Of a DNA stretch of 64,000 nucleotides, positions 43,758-53,728 are shown piece after piece. Positions within the stretch are counted from its first letter, which is position 1; each line of letters starts with the position of its first letter. Source of the stretch: Triplophysa rosa. Taxonomy: Eukaryota > Chordata > Actinopteri > Cypriniformes > Nemacheilidae. Below the pieces are notes generated by a model. That model had not been told where the DNA came from. It searched no databases and was given only the letters and a program-made list of their open reading frames with translations. Where the stretch lies: NCBI RefSeq assembly GCF_024868665.1, contig NW_026634164.1, forward strand, positions 1-64,000. Reading direction: 5' to 3'. Position numbers and translations under genes: made by a program.

Positions 43758-44304
43758 CCTACTGATATGTAGCCTACTGTAGAGGTACATTATTGTTACA
43801 ATTAGTTAATTATGCGGTACATTACGGAACATTATGCGGTTTTTAAATAAAGCTTTAAGTCAAGGATATCAGATTGTGTGTATTTTTATTGTTCTCACCC
43901 TGTAACTTCGTGGAACAAAAACAGTCCCCGCTTATATCTGGTTGCTAATCCTTTATAACGCAAACTTAAAATATTGTTCCCATATCTACACGTATAGGTA
44001 CACTATAATTACCAAAACTTACACCATAAATTTAGGTTTATTTACGCAGTTCTTTGCGGATTATATATTTGGTTGCTACCCCTTTATTACCCGAACTTAA
44101 GTATTGTTCCCTTATACCTACACGTATAGGTACACTATAATTACCAAAACTTACAACATAAATTTAGGTTAACTTAAGCAGTTTTTATGTATTGTATATC
44201 TGGTTGCTACCCCTTTATTACCCGAACTAATATTTTCTTCCCTTATACCTATACGTAGGTACACTATAGTTACCAAAACTTACACCATACATTTAGTTTA
44301 CTTA

Positions 44305-44570
44305 CGCAGTTCTGGACAAAGCTATTACAAAAAGAAAGTTCATTTTGGACGTGCAATTCCCTTTTCCAGCAGTAGGGGTAAAAAGAAAGGTTGTGAAATA
44401 TGCCTACTGTCCCCCTCTATTGAATGACCCTGGTTGTATACAGTATGTCTGTCTACATGCTAGACAAAGCTATTACACAAAGTAAGTTATTTTTGACCAT
44501 GTTGTTCACTAACCGTCCACTAGGTTCAAAAGAGAGGTTGTGAAAGATGTACATTGTCCCCCTCTGGTCT
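44305..44570. repeat. Two-unit ~160-bp direct repeat
   Basis: GGACAAAGCTATTACA..AAAG.AAGTT and GTTGTGAAA.ATG..A.TGTCCCCCTCT occur twice, at about 44311-44420 and 44462-44567, spaced about 150-160 bases. It follows the 125-bp array directly. Confidence 0.65.
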
Positions 44571-44694
44571 CATGTCTTTATGCCCTGTAACAAAAAATAT
44601 ATAAACAAATACCCATCGGGCTATTTAAAAAACGAAGAAAGCTTGCCCCAAAGCTTTGCCTTGGCAACGCAGTGCGAGTTCCTTCGAAAGGGAA

Positions 44695-45010
44695 AGTCTC
44701 GGGTTACGTCTGTAAACTTTGTTCCCTGAGATGGGAACGAGACACTTCGTCTCCCTGCCATACTCCCTGCATCCCTGTTAGCCTCTTGCTTCGAAGTTTT
44801 CGAGCTGAAATTGATGGTTTCGAAAGCCCTTTTATACTTCCTGGTCCATACGTCATCTGCCCATGATGTATCGTTTCACTGCTGGACGATGTTGGCACAC
44901 GTGCTCAGAGCTTGGTCATGCTGAGGTGTTCCCCGAAGCATTGCCTTAGCGACGCAGTGTCTCGTTCCCTTCTCAGGGATCAAGGGTTACAGACGTAACC
45001 CGAGACGTTA
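44695..45010. repeat. Short inverted-repeat relic of a second DIRS-like lineage
   Basis: GTCTCGGGTTACGTCTGTAA at 44695 pairs with TTACAGACGTAACCCGAGAC at about 44989-45008, and GTTCCCTGAGATGGGAACGA pairs with the CTCGTTCCCTTCTCAGGGA segment at 44961. A direct echo GCATTGCCTTAGCGACGCAGTG (44939) / GCTTTGCCTTGGCAACGCAGTG (44652) also occurs. This is the ITR/ICR style of DIRS elements but differs in sequence from copies A-D; no coding region remains between. Confidence 0.55.
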
Positions 45011-45084
45011 TTGGCGTTTAATCGCTGAATGTGTCGGGAATATCAAAAACAAAACTAACTTTACCCCGCTAACGTTAAATGGGC

Positions 45085-45230
45085 GTTCCCTTTCTGTCGG
45101 TCTCTCAACGTTGTGTCGATCCGACAGATGGGGTTTGTCTTTGAGAACCTATCGCTTCCGACTTCTTTAAAAAAGGCCAATGAAATTGGCGAATGAAATT
45201 TGCATGCCGGACTCCACCCCTGGTCCTCTT
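45085..45230 (+). promoter_or_regulatory. DIRS copy D left ITR
   Basis: Holds GTTCCCTTTCTGTCGGTCTC at the end, CCAATGAAATTGG (45177) and the octamer ATTTGCAT (45197-45204). The TATA part is missing here: the ITR passes from GGACTCCACCCCTGG directly into gag sequence, a deletion that also removed the gag start. Confidence 0.6.
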
Positions 45231-45840
45231 CTACGCCTTCCAGTTTCGGCATCCCCCACTCAGGCGGCCCCCCGGAAGAAGACATTGAAGAGGAGACCAC
45301 CACCCCATCAGCAGCCGCGGCAAAAGCTGAAGCGGCACTCATGGGAAGACCCCAGGGAGATCGAGAATACCTTCGGGCCAGACCCCAGCCATTCCATGGC
45401 TGGTTGGTCGATCCGGGACAGTTCCTGCCCCGTCCCAACAGCCCACTTCTAAGAGTTTTCTCTCTCTCTGAGTGTTCATCACAGCCACTCTCACCCTCTA
45501 CACGACGGTGTTCGGCAACTCGACATTGCGTCACGGCGAGACCCAATGTCGAGGATAATCAGCAGCCTAAGCACTCTCAATCGACGGTGCATTGTGCTAC
45601 ATCATCGTCTGGGTATTATCACAGCCACTCTCACCCTCTACACAACGTTGTTCGGCAACTCAACGTTGAGGCGAGACCCAATGTCGAAGATAATCATCAG
45701 CCTAAGCACTCTCAATCGATGGTGCATTGTGCTACATCATCGCCAGGCAGGTAAAACAGCAGAGCCGATCTCCTCTCCGGGGGCCCTACCCCTAGCCTCC
45801 CTGTCTCGGTCCCTGGGAGCCTGACAAGAGCTTCCCAAAC
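45200..45840 (+). pseudogene. DIRS copy D gag remnant
   Basis: The 184-codon frame 45200-45754 begins in the ITR and enters the Pro/Arg-rich gag C-terminus (GPPEEDIEEETTTPSAA, EAALMGRPQGDREY), equivalent to copy C about 32600-32480. The upstream two-thirds of gag are missing. The distal part contains the tandem duplication. Confidence 0.6.
45478..45752 (+). repeat. ~147-bp tandem duplication in DIRS copy D
   Basis: CACTCTCACCCTCTACAC.ACG at about 45484 and again at 45631, each followed by TTCGGCAACTC, GGCGAGACCCAATGTCGA and CCTAAGCACTCTCAATCGA. The second unit lacks about 14 bases. In copies B and C this sequence is single-copy (28440-28340; 32300-32200). Confidence 0.75.
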
Positions 45841-45845
45841 CGTCA

Positions 45846-46400
45846 CATGACTACAGGATACGATCCATCTCGACTACGCGGTCCAACTCCCCAGACGCCC
45901 GCCCAAGTTTTGGGGCATCCTCTCAAACCTCAGTCAGAGGCAAGGATGCTCCCGTGCTTCGGGCCGAGGTCGCCACCCCTCTGGAGAGGAAGCGATCGTG
46001 CTCGTCCCTCTAGCCAAGATGTTCAACGGGTTTTACAACCCAAAAAGGGGGTTGCTAGATCTGCATACCCTGAACAGGCACCTACTCAAGCTGCCTACTC
46101 AAAACTAAACTATCTCGACGACTGGCTCATTTGACACACTCGCGAGATCTGTTATGTACACACAGGGATGTAGTGCTTCGGCACCTACATCGTTTGGGAC
46201 CACAGGTCAACCGAGAAAAGAGCAAGCTCTCCCCTGTGCAGAGCATTCTCTTTCTTGGTATGGAACTCAACTCCATTACAGCGCGACTGACTACTGAACG
46301 CGCTCAGTCAGTGTTGAACTGCCTGGAATATTTCAAGCAGTCAGCGGGCCCCCTGAAACAATTTCAGAGGCTCCTGGGCACATGGCATCTTCGGCGGTGG
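45846..46400 (+). pseudogene. DIRS copy D reverse transcriptase, palm deleted
   Basis: The fingers side (45847-46090) ends in a DLHTLNRHLLK-like segment and continues without the first catalytic Asp or the LPFGLSLSP block, straight into KLNYLDDWLI at 46105-46134. A TGA follows. EKSKLSPVQSILFLGMELN and ERAQSVLNCL resume in frame 46131-46403. The catalytic YLDD is intact but isolated. About 400 bases are missing relative to copies B and C. Confidence 0.75.
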
Positions 46401-47047
46401 TGATACCCCTCGGGTTGATGCACATGAGACCGCTCCAACACTGGCTACAGTCGAGTTCCCTGGAGAGCGTGGCACACCGGCAGCAGGCGTATGGTGATTA
46501 CGCCTCTCTGCCGACGCACCCTAACCCGTTGGTCTTCAATGACCTTTCTACGGACCGGGGTCCCTCTCGGGCAAGTCACAAGGCGCGTCGTGGTGATGAC
46601 AGACGCCTCCATGCAGGGTTGGGGTGCCGTGTGCAACGGGCACGCAGTGTCGGGGCGATGAACAGGCACGCTGTGTCGGGGCGATGGACGGGCCCCCGCC
46701 TGCGCAGGCATATCAACTGCCTAGAGTTGTTGGATGTGCTACCCGCACTGAAGGGGATACAACCTCTCGTGAAGGACAAGCACGTGCTGGTCCGGTCTGA
46801 CAGCACAACTTCCGTAGCGTATATCAACCGCCAGGGTGGCATTCGCACATGGCAGGTAACACGACTCGCCCGACGCCTCCTCCTGTGGAGTCCGCAGGTG
46901 AGCAAATCCCTGCAAGCCACACATATCCCAGGCGACCTGAACCAGACAGCCGATGCGCTCTCTCGTCAGTTGACACCTCGCGGAGAGTGGCGACTCCACA
47001 CCCGCGCAGTCCAGCTCATTGGGTACAGTTCGGGCGGGCTCAGGTAG
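46382..47047 (+). pseudogene. DIRS copy D RNase H
   Basis: A 221-codon frame: HINCLELLDVLPALKG, HVLVRSDSTTSVAYINRQGG and SLQATHIPGDLNQTADALSRQ are the RNase H Glu and Asp blocks. The first block (TDAS.QGWGAVC) is visible in another frame at about 46605-46640, so a frameshift lies between. A duplication of the GCACGC.GTGTCGGGGCGATG segment at 46640-46690 explains it. Confidence 0.75.
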
Positions 47048-47415
47048 ACCTGTTCGCCTCCCTGGACACCACCCATTGCTAGCTAGGGTACTTCCCATCC
47101 GAGGCCCCCCTCGGCATGGATGCTCTAGCGCACAGCTGGCCGTGGGACAAGCGGAAGTACACCTTCGCCCCAGTGAGCCTCATTGCACAGACCCTGTGCA
47201 AGGTCAGGGAAGAGGAGCATCAAGTGTACTAGTTGCGCCATACAGGCCCAACAGGACTTGGTTCTCGGAGCTAATGGTCTTGACGACAGCTCCCCCCTGG
47301 CCGATTCCCCTGACGAAGGACCTGCTTTCCCAGGGGAAGGGCACGTTATGGCATCCCAGGCCAGACCTCTGGAACCTCCATGTCTGGCCCCTGGATGGGA
47401 CGAGGAGATCCTGAG
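46990..47415 (+). pseudogene. DIRS copy D methyltransferase-like region
   Basis: Frame 47019-47414 and neighbours contain GSGRPVRLPGHHP/DLFASLDTTHC, APLGMDALAHSWP-type and LVAPYRPNRTWFSELM segments, the region after RNase H that in DIRS elements is called methyltransferase-like. A TAG at 47082 in the DLFA frame breaks it. Confidence 0.6.
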
Positions 47416-48350
47416 TGGCCTACCCCCTGCGGTGGTTAAGACCATCACTCAGGCTAGGGCCCTGGCCACTAGGCGGCTATACACCTGTAAGTTCTCATCC
47501 TGGTGCTCTTCTCGAAGAGAAGACCCGCGGAGTTGCTCGATCGGGATTGTGCTGTCCTTCCAGAGACTCGAGAGAAATCTCTCCCCTTCCACACTGAACG
47601 TGTATGTAGCCGCTATTGCCGCTCATCACGACCCAGTTGCTGGTAAGTCTCTAGGACAGCACAACCTGATCATTTCTAAGGGGCACGGGAAAGCTACCGC
47701 CTCACCCGCGCTCCATACCCTATTGCAACCTTAATGCGGTCCTGGAGCCCCTCGGAGATGCTGCTCTTTCTCACCTTACGATGAAGATGGCTCTCCGGAT
47801 GGCGCTCAAGAGGGTAGCGGACCTACAAGCATTCTCCGTGTCCACAGATTGCCTAGAACTCGGGCCCGGTGATTCTCACGCTATCCTGAGACCCTGGCCC
47901 GGCTACATGCCCAAAGTTCCCACCACTCCCCCTTGACACCAGGTGGTGAACTTACTGGCACTCCCCACCGGGGAGGAAGACCCAACCCCATCCATGTTGT
48001 GTCCAGTACGTGCATTATGCCTCTGCTTGGACCGCACGCAGAGCCGCAGGAGCTCTGAGCAGCTCTTTGTCTGTTTTGGAGATCAGCAGTGAGGGCTGTC
48101 TCAAACAGAGATTGGCGCACTGGATCATGGACGCCGTCACTACGGCGTACCTGTCCTAACTTCGCCCGCGCCCACTGGGTGAGAGCTCTCTCCGCACGGA
48201 GTATAGCCTCCTCGTGGGCACTGGCTCGAGGCGCCTCTCTGGCAGACATCTGCAGAGCTGCGGGTTGAGCTACACCCAACACCTTCACAAGGTCCTACAG
48301 CCTCCGCGTAAAACTGATATCAGCTCGAGTCTTGCAGGGCATCAGGTAAG
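47183..48350 (+). pseudogene. DIRS copy D tyrosine recombinase
   Basis: The 183-codon frame 47183-47734 reads ALATRRLYTCKFSSWCSSRR and SPSTLNVYVAAIAAHHDPVAGKS; a stop at 47732 ends it. Catalytic pieces continue in other frames to 48350, with ASLADICRAAG followed by a stop where the conserved Trp is expected, and RSYSL for the Tyr region near 48300. Recombinase would be inactive. Confidence 0.73.
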
Positions 48351-49057
48351 ACCGACGGCCGGTAGGGTGTACGCCTATGACATTACCTTCCCCCTTTTTT
48401 TCTAGGTGGGTCAGCGTACTAATTTAGCTTCCCTTCTTTCCCCACTGGGTGAAGAACAGGAACTCCTTCCATCACTAAGCAAACACCTCCTGCGGGCGGG
48501 CTGGGCAGAGCAGCCCTGCCCCTTAGGCCGAGTACCAACTGAGTTATCCACAACATAGCTCTAACCGGACCTAGTGCTACCGGACATTGTAACCCCCCAG
48601 CAGGGCAGTTCCGACTGATGTATCCTCATGATTGTTCCCACCTTGGTAACCCATGACCTTCCCTAGTTGGACCTCCACCTTGCGGTTAACTCCTTCAGTC
48701 TGCACATTCCTCCCATGAGTTCTCCCCTAACGGCGAGACCATGTTGGTATCTCCACTAATTCCTCCCTACGGTAGGAAGTGGTCTCTGTAGCGCATCCCC
48801 CATTTGAGGAAGTAGCGCTTACCCAGTGGCCTTACGGTACCGGGCGGCTTCTCGCTGTTAGAGAAACAAGGCCGCCGCCTGTGAGGGCCGAAGGCAGGGG
48901 CCTTCCCACCTTTCAAGAAAAGCTCTGGGACCCCCTACCTACCCACTGGTAGGTTACAATTTCGCAGTAGCGCTAACGGCTGACACGCCCAGGCCAGTCA
49001 CCGTCGCTTCGCTAGAGATTGTGACAGGGCACAGCGTTGTGGTGTTTTCCATAGGAA

Positions 49058-49165
49058 CCCCATTTGTCGGCTCGACACAACATCGAGAGACCGACAGAAA
49101 GGGAACGTCTTGGTTACGGATGTAACCTCAGTTCCCTGATGGAGGGAACGAGACGTTGTGTCCTT
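49058..49165. repeat. DIRS copy D internal complementary region
   Basis: CGAGAGACCGACAGAAAGGG joins AACGTCTTGGTTACGGATGT: complements of the left and right termini meeting at AAC (GTT on the other strand). The termini predicted from it are exactly those found at 45085 and 49438. Confidence 0.82.
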
Positions 49166-49224
49166 CATGCCACAACACATGCTGCCCGCTGCAGCAGTCG
49201 TGAGAGGTTCTCAGGCTCCTCAGA

Positions 49225-49438
49225 ACAAAGGTGAATGAATGCAGCACGCCGTCTCCCTTTTATACCCGAATATACGGGGGTGGAGTCCGGCATGCAAATT
49301 ACATTCGCCAATTTCATTGGCCTTTTCTAAAGAAGTCGGAAGTGATAGTTTCCCAAGGACGAACCCCATCTGTCGGCTTGACACAACGTCTCATTCCCTC
49401 CATCAAGGAACTGAGTTTACATCCGTAACCAAGACGTT
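49225..49438 (-). promoter_or_regulatory. DIRS copy D right ITR
   Basis: Inverted partner of the left ITR. On the minus strand it carries TATA-like sequence near 49262-49255 (CTTTTATACCC on plus), the octamer as ATGCAAAT at 49292-49299 and an inverted CCAAT motif at 49310-49322. Confidence 0.6.
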
Positions 49439-51229
49439 AAATGACAAACAATTTTTTTTCGCCAATTTTAGCTATTATGTTCACTTTTAGTGAATGTATA
49501 GCTCTTTTTTAACTTATTGATGTTTGTGTTGAATGGTTCCCCGCCCATGTTACATAAATTGTCTGTAATTAAATATTTTTATCATTCAGTTCTGTTTTTA
49601 TCCTTTTAACTCAGACTTTTTTGTATTTTCCAGTGGAGCAGCAAATAAATTTAAGTATTATATTTATTATGATATTTTCATTATTATGTTGTTTGTTATA
49701 TTTGCACATGTAAAAATATTCATTGACAATGGAAAAATCTGAATAAAGTGGATTATTACAGTTGTTGCTATAAATAGCCTATTGTACTCCTTAACCATAG
49801 ACCATATAACCAACAAGCAGTGACTACCAGGCATTGTAATATTTTGTTTATTGTTACATTGGTAAACCAAATCTGTGATTTGCTAAATGATTAAATGTAA
49901 TGTTTTATCAGACGTTATCTAAATCCCTCTTTTTGGTCTCCATTTCTTATTCCCAGGAATACCCAAGGCCAACAGACCCAGGCCACCCTGATGCTCATCC
50001 TTGCACTGCCTAGGACACCTAAGGCAAACAGGCACAGCTCCTGTTCTTTGTTTGCCATAAATACATATCTACTTTAGCGATGCAAAATTGTGAAATGCAC
50101 TATAGAAATAATTTTTACTTTAACTGCATGGATCCTCACACCACCTGGTAATAGCAGGAAACCCATTTGGAGAGAACAGCATTGTTTTTTCTTGCTCGCA
50201 AGGATTTGGTTTTTGGGCAATTACAACTTTACCATGGGTGTAGGCCTTGCTATGAGAGACTACTTTTTTTGCTGGACTTTTTTACAACTGTACATTTGTA
50301 CAACGTACCTGAAATATTTCTGTATTTATATGTAAAATTAAGGCAAATTATTTGGTTAGTTTTGTTAACATAAAAACTTTTCATTTATAACAATATCACC
50401 AACACAATATTAATTATACATGTGATATCATGAATTTAGAATTGTAATGTTCAATATTGACCATTCGGTAAATATTTATTCAATGTAAATTGTTGTTGGT
50501 TATCAATAAACGTTTGCTTTGTATTTGATTTGGTATTTCTGCTTATTAAAATATTGTGAATAGCAAATATAAACTGTGAAATTGTGCCTTGATGCACCCA
50601 AGATGGTTCCAGACCATTTTAATAAAAGGGATCCCCAAGAAGCCCTGAGGGTTCCTCAGAGAACTGCCCTTCATGAAGTGGTGCCTTGAGTTTCCCCTGA
50701 GGGTTCTGCCGGCGTGGCAATGTGAAGAACGTTCCAAATGGTTCCTCAAAGAACCTTTAATTTTTACAGTGTACAGTATCAAGAGAAAGGGAAATGGCCC
50801 AGAATCTGCATTCGGTTGGAACAGCCAATCTTGGAATATATTCTGCTCTCCCTCACAGTTCTCATTCTGGCACAATTACAGAAAGACCTATCTCACAATA
50901 CCCCCCTGCTTCTCTAAAATAGCAGTGTATGTGGATCAAACTGCAGGATTTCTGTTCTTCTGTAAACTGTAATGCTTGCATGTACTGTGTGTCAAAGATA
51001 TGTTTGCTGCTATTATAAAACAATTCGACCAAATGTCTTGTTTGTTTGTGTATTTCTAAAGCACAATTAAAAACAACATAGAGTTGACCATTGTGCAATG
51101 TACAACAATTACATAATAAAATTACACAAGATAAAACATACTATCAAACAAACACTGACCAATAACATTTGTTAAGAGTATCCGGCTAATTAGCCTACAG
51201 AAACAAATGCTAATTCAATTTCAGATTTC
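49439..51229. other. Unassigned sequence with one MITE-like end
   Basis: No supported gene. At 50560-50773 a segment with GGTTCCTCAAAGAACCTTTA and a terminal TTTTTACAGTGTA resembles one end of a CACTG-type fish MITE; the facing end is only weakly visible as AACTGTGAAA at 50570. Confidence 0.4.
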
Positions 51230-51541
51230 TTCAGAAGGAAGAAGCCAGTCTGAAATAAAGATTATTCCAGCGCTTTGGAGCTGCTAGTTCAAAGGCCTGA
51301 TCGCCACTCAATTTCAGTCTGGTCCTTGGAATGTCTAAAATCATCTAATTAGCTGATAAGAGACCATGGGTGGTTTATGAATATGAAGGTAATCCGCTTA
51401 ATATGACAGAGACAAGTTATGTGGAGCTTTATATACAATATTCAAAAGTTTTAAACCAATTCTGTACTGCACTGCAACCAATGAAGTTAAGTTAAAATCG
51501 GTGTTATGCTCTTTTTAACGAGTACCTATTACAGTTTTTCT
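51230..51541 (-). pseudogene. L2-type LINE fragment, C-terminal side
   Basis: Minus-strand translation gives KKSITPIL followed by LHWLQ, a decayed LHWLP motif, and further on conserved nucleotide context of the LINE C-terminal extension (TCCAGCGCTTTGGAGC.GC, TTCAGTCTGGTCCTTGGAA on plus). It is interrupted at 51541 and continues after the Tc1-like element at 60684. Confidence 0.7.
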
Positions 51542-51776
51542 CAATTGCTAACACACAATTCATGAAACAAATTTTCTCACAACTATAAACACATTCTCCG
51601 AACAATACACCAACTTGTACAAACCCCACACAAGAACTTCCTCATTTTGCAAAGGTTTAACCATGTTCTCATTCAGAAAACACGAACATATAATGGGCCC
51701 TATTGTACACCCGGTGCAAGGCGCAGCGCAAGTGTTTTTGCTAGTTTCCGCCCGACGCAGTTCTATTTCATTTCAG

Positions 51777-51909
51777 TCAACACGCCACAGTATGGGTCAG
51801 CCTAGCTAAGGATGAGCTGTCAGGAGATGGTATATCAAATTAGCCACGCCCCGCTTGCAACCCTGGCTATAAATACGGGTGTGAACCACCACCCATTCTC
51901 TTTTTTGCC
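51777..51909 (+). promoter_or_regulatory. DIRS copy E left ITR with TATA-like box
   Basis: About 133 bases matching the right ITR (57071-57207) in inverted orientation almost base for base. It contains GGCTATAAATACGGG (TATA-like, 51865-51879). In DIRS elements the left ITR drives the sense transcript. Confidence 0.75.
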
Positions 51910-52064
51910 TCCTAGCTATTGATGCAAGCTGTTCACGGTAAGATTTTCTGCATGTTCTTATGGTATTTAACAGTCAGCAATATCTTTTGAATATAAGATT
52001 TAAACGAGCACATTTGCGCTCGTTTTTTGTTTGGTAAACATACACGTTGTGAGAATATCGGAGC

Positions 52065-52310
52065 CTCTTCACCCACGAGGAGGTATGCTACCGCTAGTCT
52101 TTGTGTTTACATTTAGTAAGTTATATGTGGTGTTTTTTACAATCACTTGATTCTAACCGCCAGAGAGTTGCCTCTTCTCTCATAAGAGGGAATGCTACCG
52201 CTAGTTTTTGGGTGTTTACGTTTGGTTAATTATAAGTTGTGTTTTCACAGTCACTTGATTATAACCGCCAGAGAGGAGCCTCTTCTCCCGTGAGGGTGAA
52301 AGCTACTGAT
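52065..52310 (+). repeat. Three ~100-bp repeats in the DIRS copy E leader
   Basis: GCCTCTTC recurs at 52072, 52170 and 52278, each in a context of AACCGCCAGAGAG, a small hairpin (TCTTCTC..GAGGG) and GCTACCGCTAG or GCTACT, separated by GTGTTTAC.TTTGG/AGT and TCACTTGATT. Lies between the ITR and the gag start. Role unknown; leader repeats could act in packaging or translation. Confidence 0.7.
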
Positions 52311-52408
52311 TTGTGGAGAGCTTTTCGGAACTGCAGCTATTCAGTCACAGAGGCCTCTTTGTTTCTGGAAACAAAAGCCATCTTCTGGATTCGACTTTCC
52401 TTGTTAGG

Positions 52409-53728
52409 ATGCAAGAGGTGCAGTCGGATTTAACCCCTACAATGCCTGCAGGCACAGAGCCACTCCAGTCGGGACAGGATTCTCAGGATGAAGGGGTCAA
52501 ACGTAAACAAGCTTACAAACGTAAGCATATACAAGTGGACCTTGATCACCTGCAGACGCAAATGCGAGGTATGCAGGAGACCATAAAATCCCTGGTGGAG
52601 GCTCAGCAAGGGGCTGCAGAACCTCGAGGCTTGGGTTTGCCAAAACCAAAATGGCCGTGCCGCCACCCTGATGACATTTCAGTGATAGCGTCTGGCAGGT
52701 TTGGAAGGGACGAACGCCCTGAGCATTCTGAGACGGACGACATCTCTGACTCCGACATGGGTGAGTATGCTTCCCAGGCTTCAGACGCAATGGCTCTGGA
52801 CCCTTCAGACAGAGCAGTGATTGCCAGAGCAGCGGTGCGGGCAAAGCTGCCTCCCCAGGCTGCCACAACATCAACCTCAGTGTTCGATAGAGGCCCTCAG
52901 CATCATAAATCAGAAGGGTTGCCAATCCTTCCTGATTTTATAGCGGAGTTGCAGTCTTCCTGGAAGGCCCCTAGTTCCACGGCACTTCCTAGGACACAGC
53001 TGAGTAACCTAGCAGGAGCAGCAACCCAGGAGCTGACTACAGCTCCTCAGATCGGACCAACATTTGCTATGTTGACCGGGGCTGTGGCTAGGACTGGAAG
53101 GGACGCTACACACCCTCACAAGCAGGGTAGGATGATTGACAGTCAGCTGCGGAAAGCCTATCAGGCCTCTGCCTTGTCAGCTCGACTAGCATGCACAAAT
53201 TCTCTCCTTTTGGTGTATTTAGAAAGTCTGTTGCAGGATTCATTCTCCTCCTCGACAGAGGAGGAAAGTATCCCAGAATCATTACGAGTGGTTGATATGC
53301 TGCTCCGAGGAACAAGTGCACATGCCCAAGCCCTGGGGCAATCCATGGCTAATGTGGTACAAGCACGTCGACAGGTATGGCTTTCTCATGCTAATCTGTT
53401 GGATCAAGACTGCATGGCAGTCATTGCAGCCCCACTGGTGCCTGGAGAGGTCTTTGGTACCCCGGCAGAAGCTGCCTTGGAACAGTCTCGCAGAACGAGA
53501 GAACTAACCCGATCAGTGGTTAGAGCACCAGCTACTCGTAGTCCGCGTACTTTTGCTGGGAGCAGTAGCTGGGCTCGAGCTGAATCATCAAGCCGTGCCT
53601 TTGTAGGTCACCGTCACTCTGCTGCTCAAAGAGCGCCTACAGGACCAAGCCAAGGAGCTGGGCAGTCCTTTCGTAGGACACAACAAGCAAAGTTCTCCAC
53701 TACGCGTGGGGGAAGAAACCGTCCATGA
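52409..53728 (+). CDS. DIRS copy E gag-like ORF1
   Basis: A long uninterrupted frame of 471 codons from 52313; the ATG at 52409 (MQEVQSDLTP) is a more natural start because sequence upstream is leader repeat, giving 439 residues. By eye: a basic N-terminal segment (KRKQAYKRKHIQVD) with a coiled-coil-like DHLQTQMRGMQETIKSL; an acidic SETDDISDSDMGEY block; a conserved core with FIAELQSSWKAPSS, MIDSQLRKAYQASALSARLA and QVWLSHANLLDQD; and a Ser/Arg/Gln-rich, low-complexity tail (SSSWARAESSSRAF). No zinc knuckle. It should be the structural protein of the DIRS particle, by position and by resemblance to the gag of copies B and C. It overlaps ORF2 by 23 bases. Confidence 0.8.
   Translation: MQEVQSDLTPTMPAGTEPLQSGQDSQDEGVKRKQAYKRKHIQVDLDHLQTQMRGMQETIKSLVEAQQGAAEPRGLGLPKPKWPCRHPDDISVIASGRFGRDERPEHSETDDISDSDMGEYASQASDAMALDPSDRAVIARAAVRAKLPPQAATTSTSVFDRGPQHHKSEGLPILPDFIAELQSSWKAPSSTALPRTQLSNLAGAATQELTTAPQIGPTFAMLTGAVARTGRDATHPHKQGRMIDSQLRKAYQASALSARLACTNSLLLVYLESLLQDSFSSSTEEESIPESLRVVDMLLRGTSAHAQALGQSMANVVQARRQVWLSHANLLDQDCMAVIAAPLVPGEVFGTPAEAALEQSRRTRELTRSVVRAPATRSPRTFAGSSSWARAESSSRAFVGHRHSAAQRAPTGPSQGAGQSFRRTQQAKFSTTRGGRNRP

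Larger units (their letters stand above)
42405..44320. repeat. ~125-bp tandem array interrupted by an L2 LINE
   Basis: Units share CCCCTTTATTACCCGAACTT, TATTGTTCCC, CGTATAGGTACACTATAATT, ACCAAAACTTACACCATA and ACGCAGTTCT. Units start near 43949, 44080 and 44210, and a further start at 42415-42455 lies on the far side of the LINE, so the L2 element inserted into the first unit. Function unknown; it looks like a minisatellite. Confidence 0.75.
45085..49438 (+). mobile_element. DIRS retrotransposon copy D, full span but internally deleted
   Basis: Both termini are present: GTTCCCTTTCTGTCGG at 45085 and ..CCGTAACCAAGACGTT ending at 49438, so it starts and ends with GTT as the internal complementary region (49058-49165) predicts. 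Order on the plus strand is ITR, gag remnants, RT, RNase H, methyltransferase-like region, recombinase, ICR, ITR. The RT palm core is deleted around 46105 and gag is rearranged by a 147-bp tandem duplication. At 4.35 kb it is about 1.1 kb shorter than copies B and E. Confidence 0.87.

Noticed and set aside
42405..44570. CRISPR-like array
   Set aside because: Units are long, contiguous and diverged, without spacers, in a eukaryotic repeat context.
19371..49438. Phage or bacterial integrase for the tyrosine recombinases
   Set aside because: Each is physically linked to RT/RNase H and inverted terminal repeats of the DIRS type.
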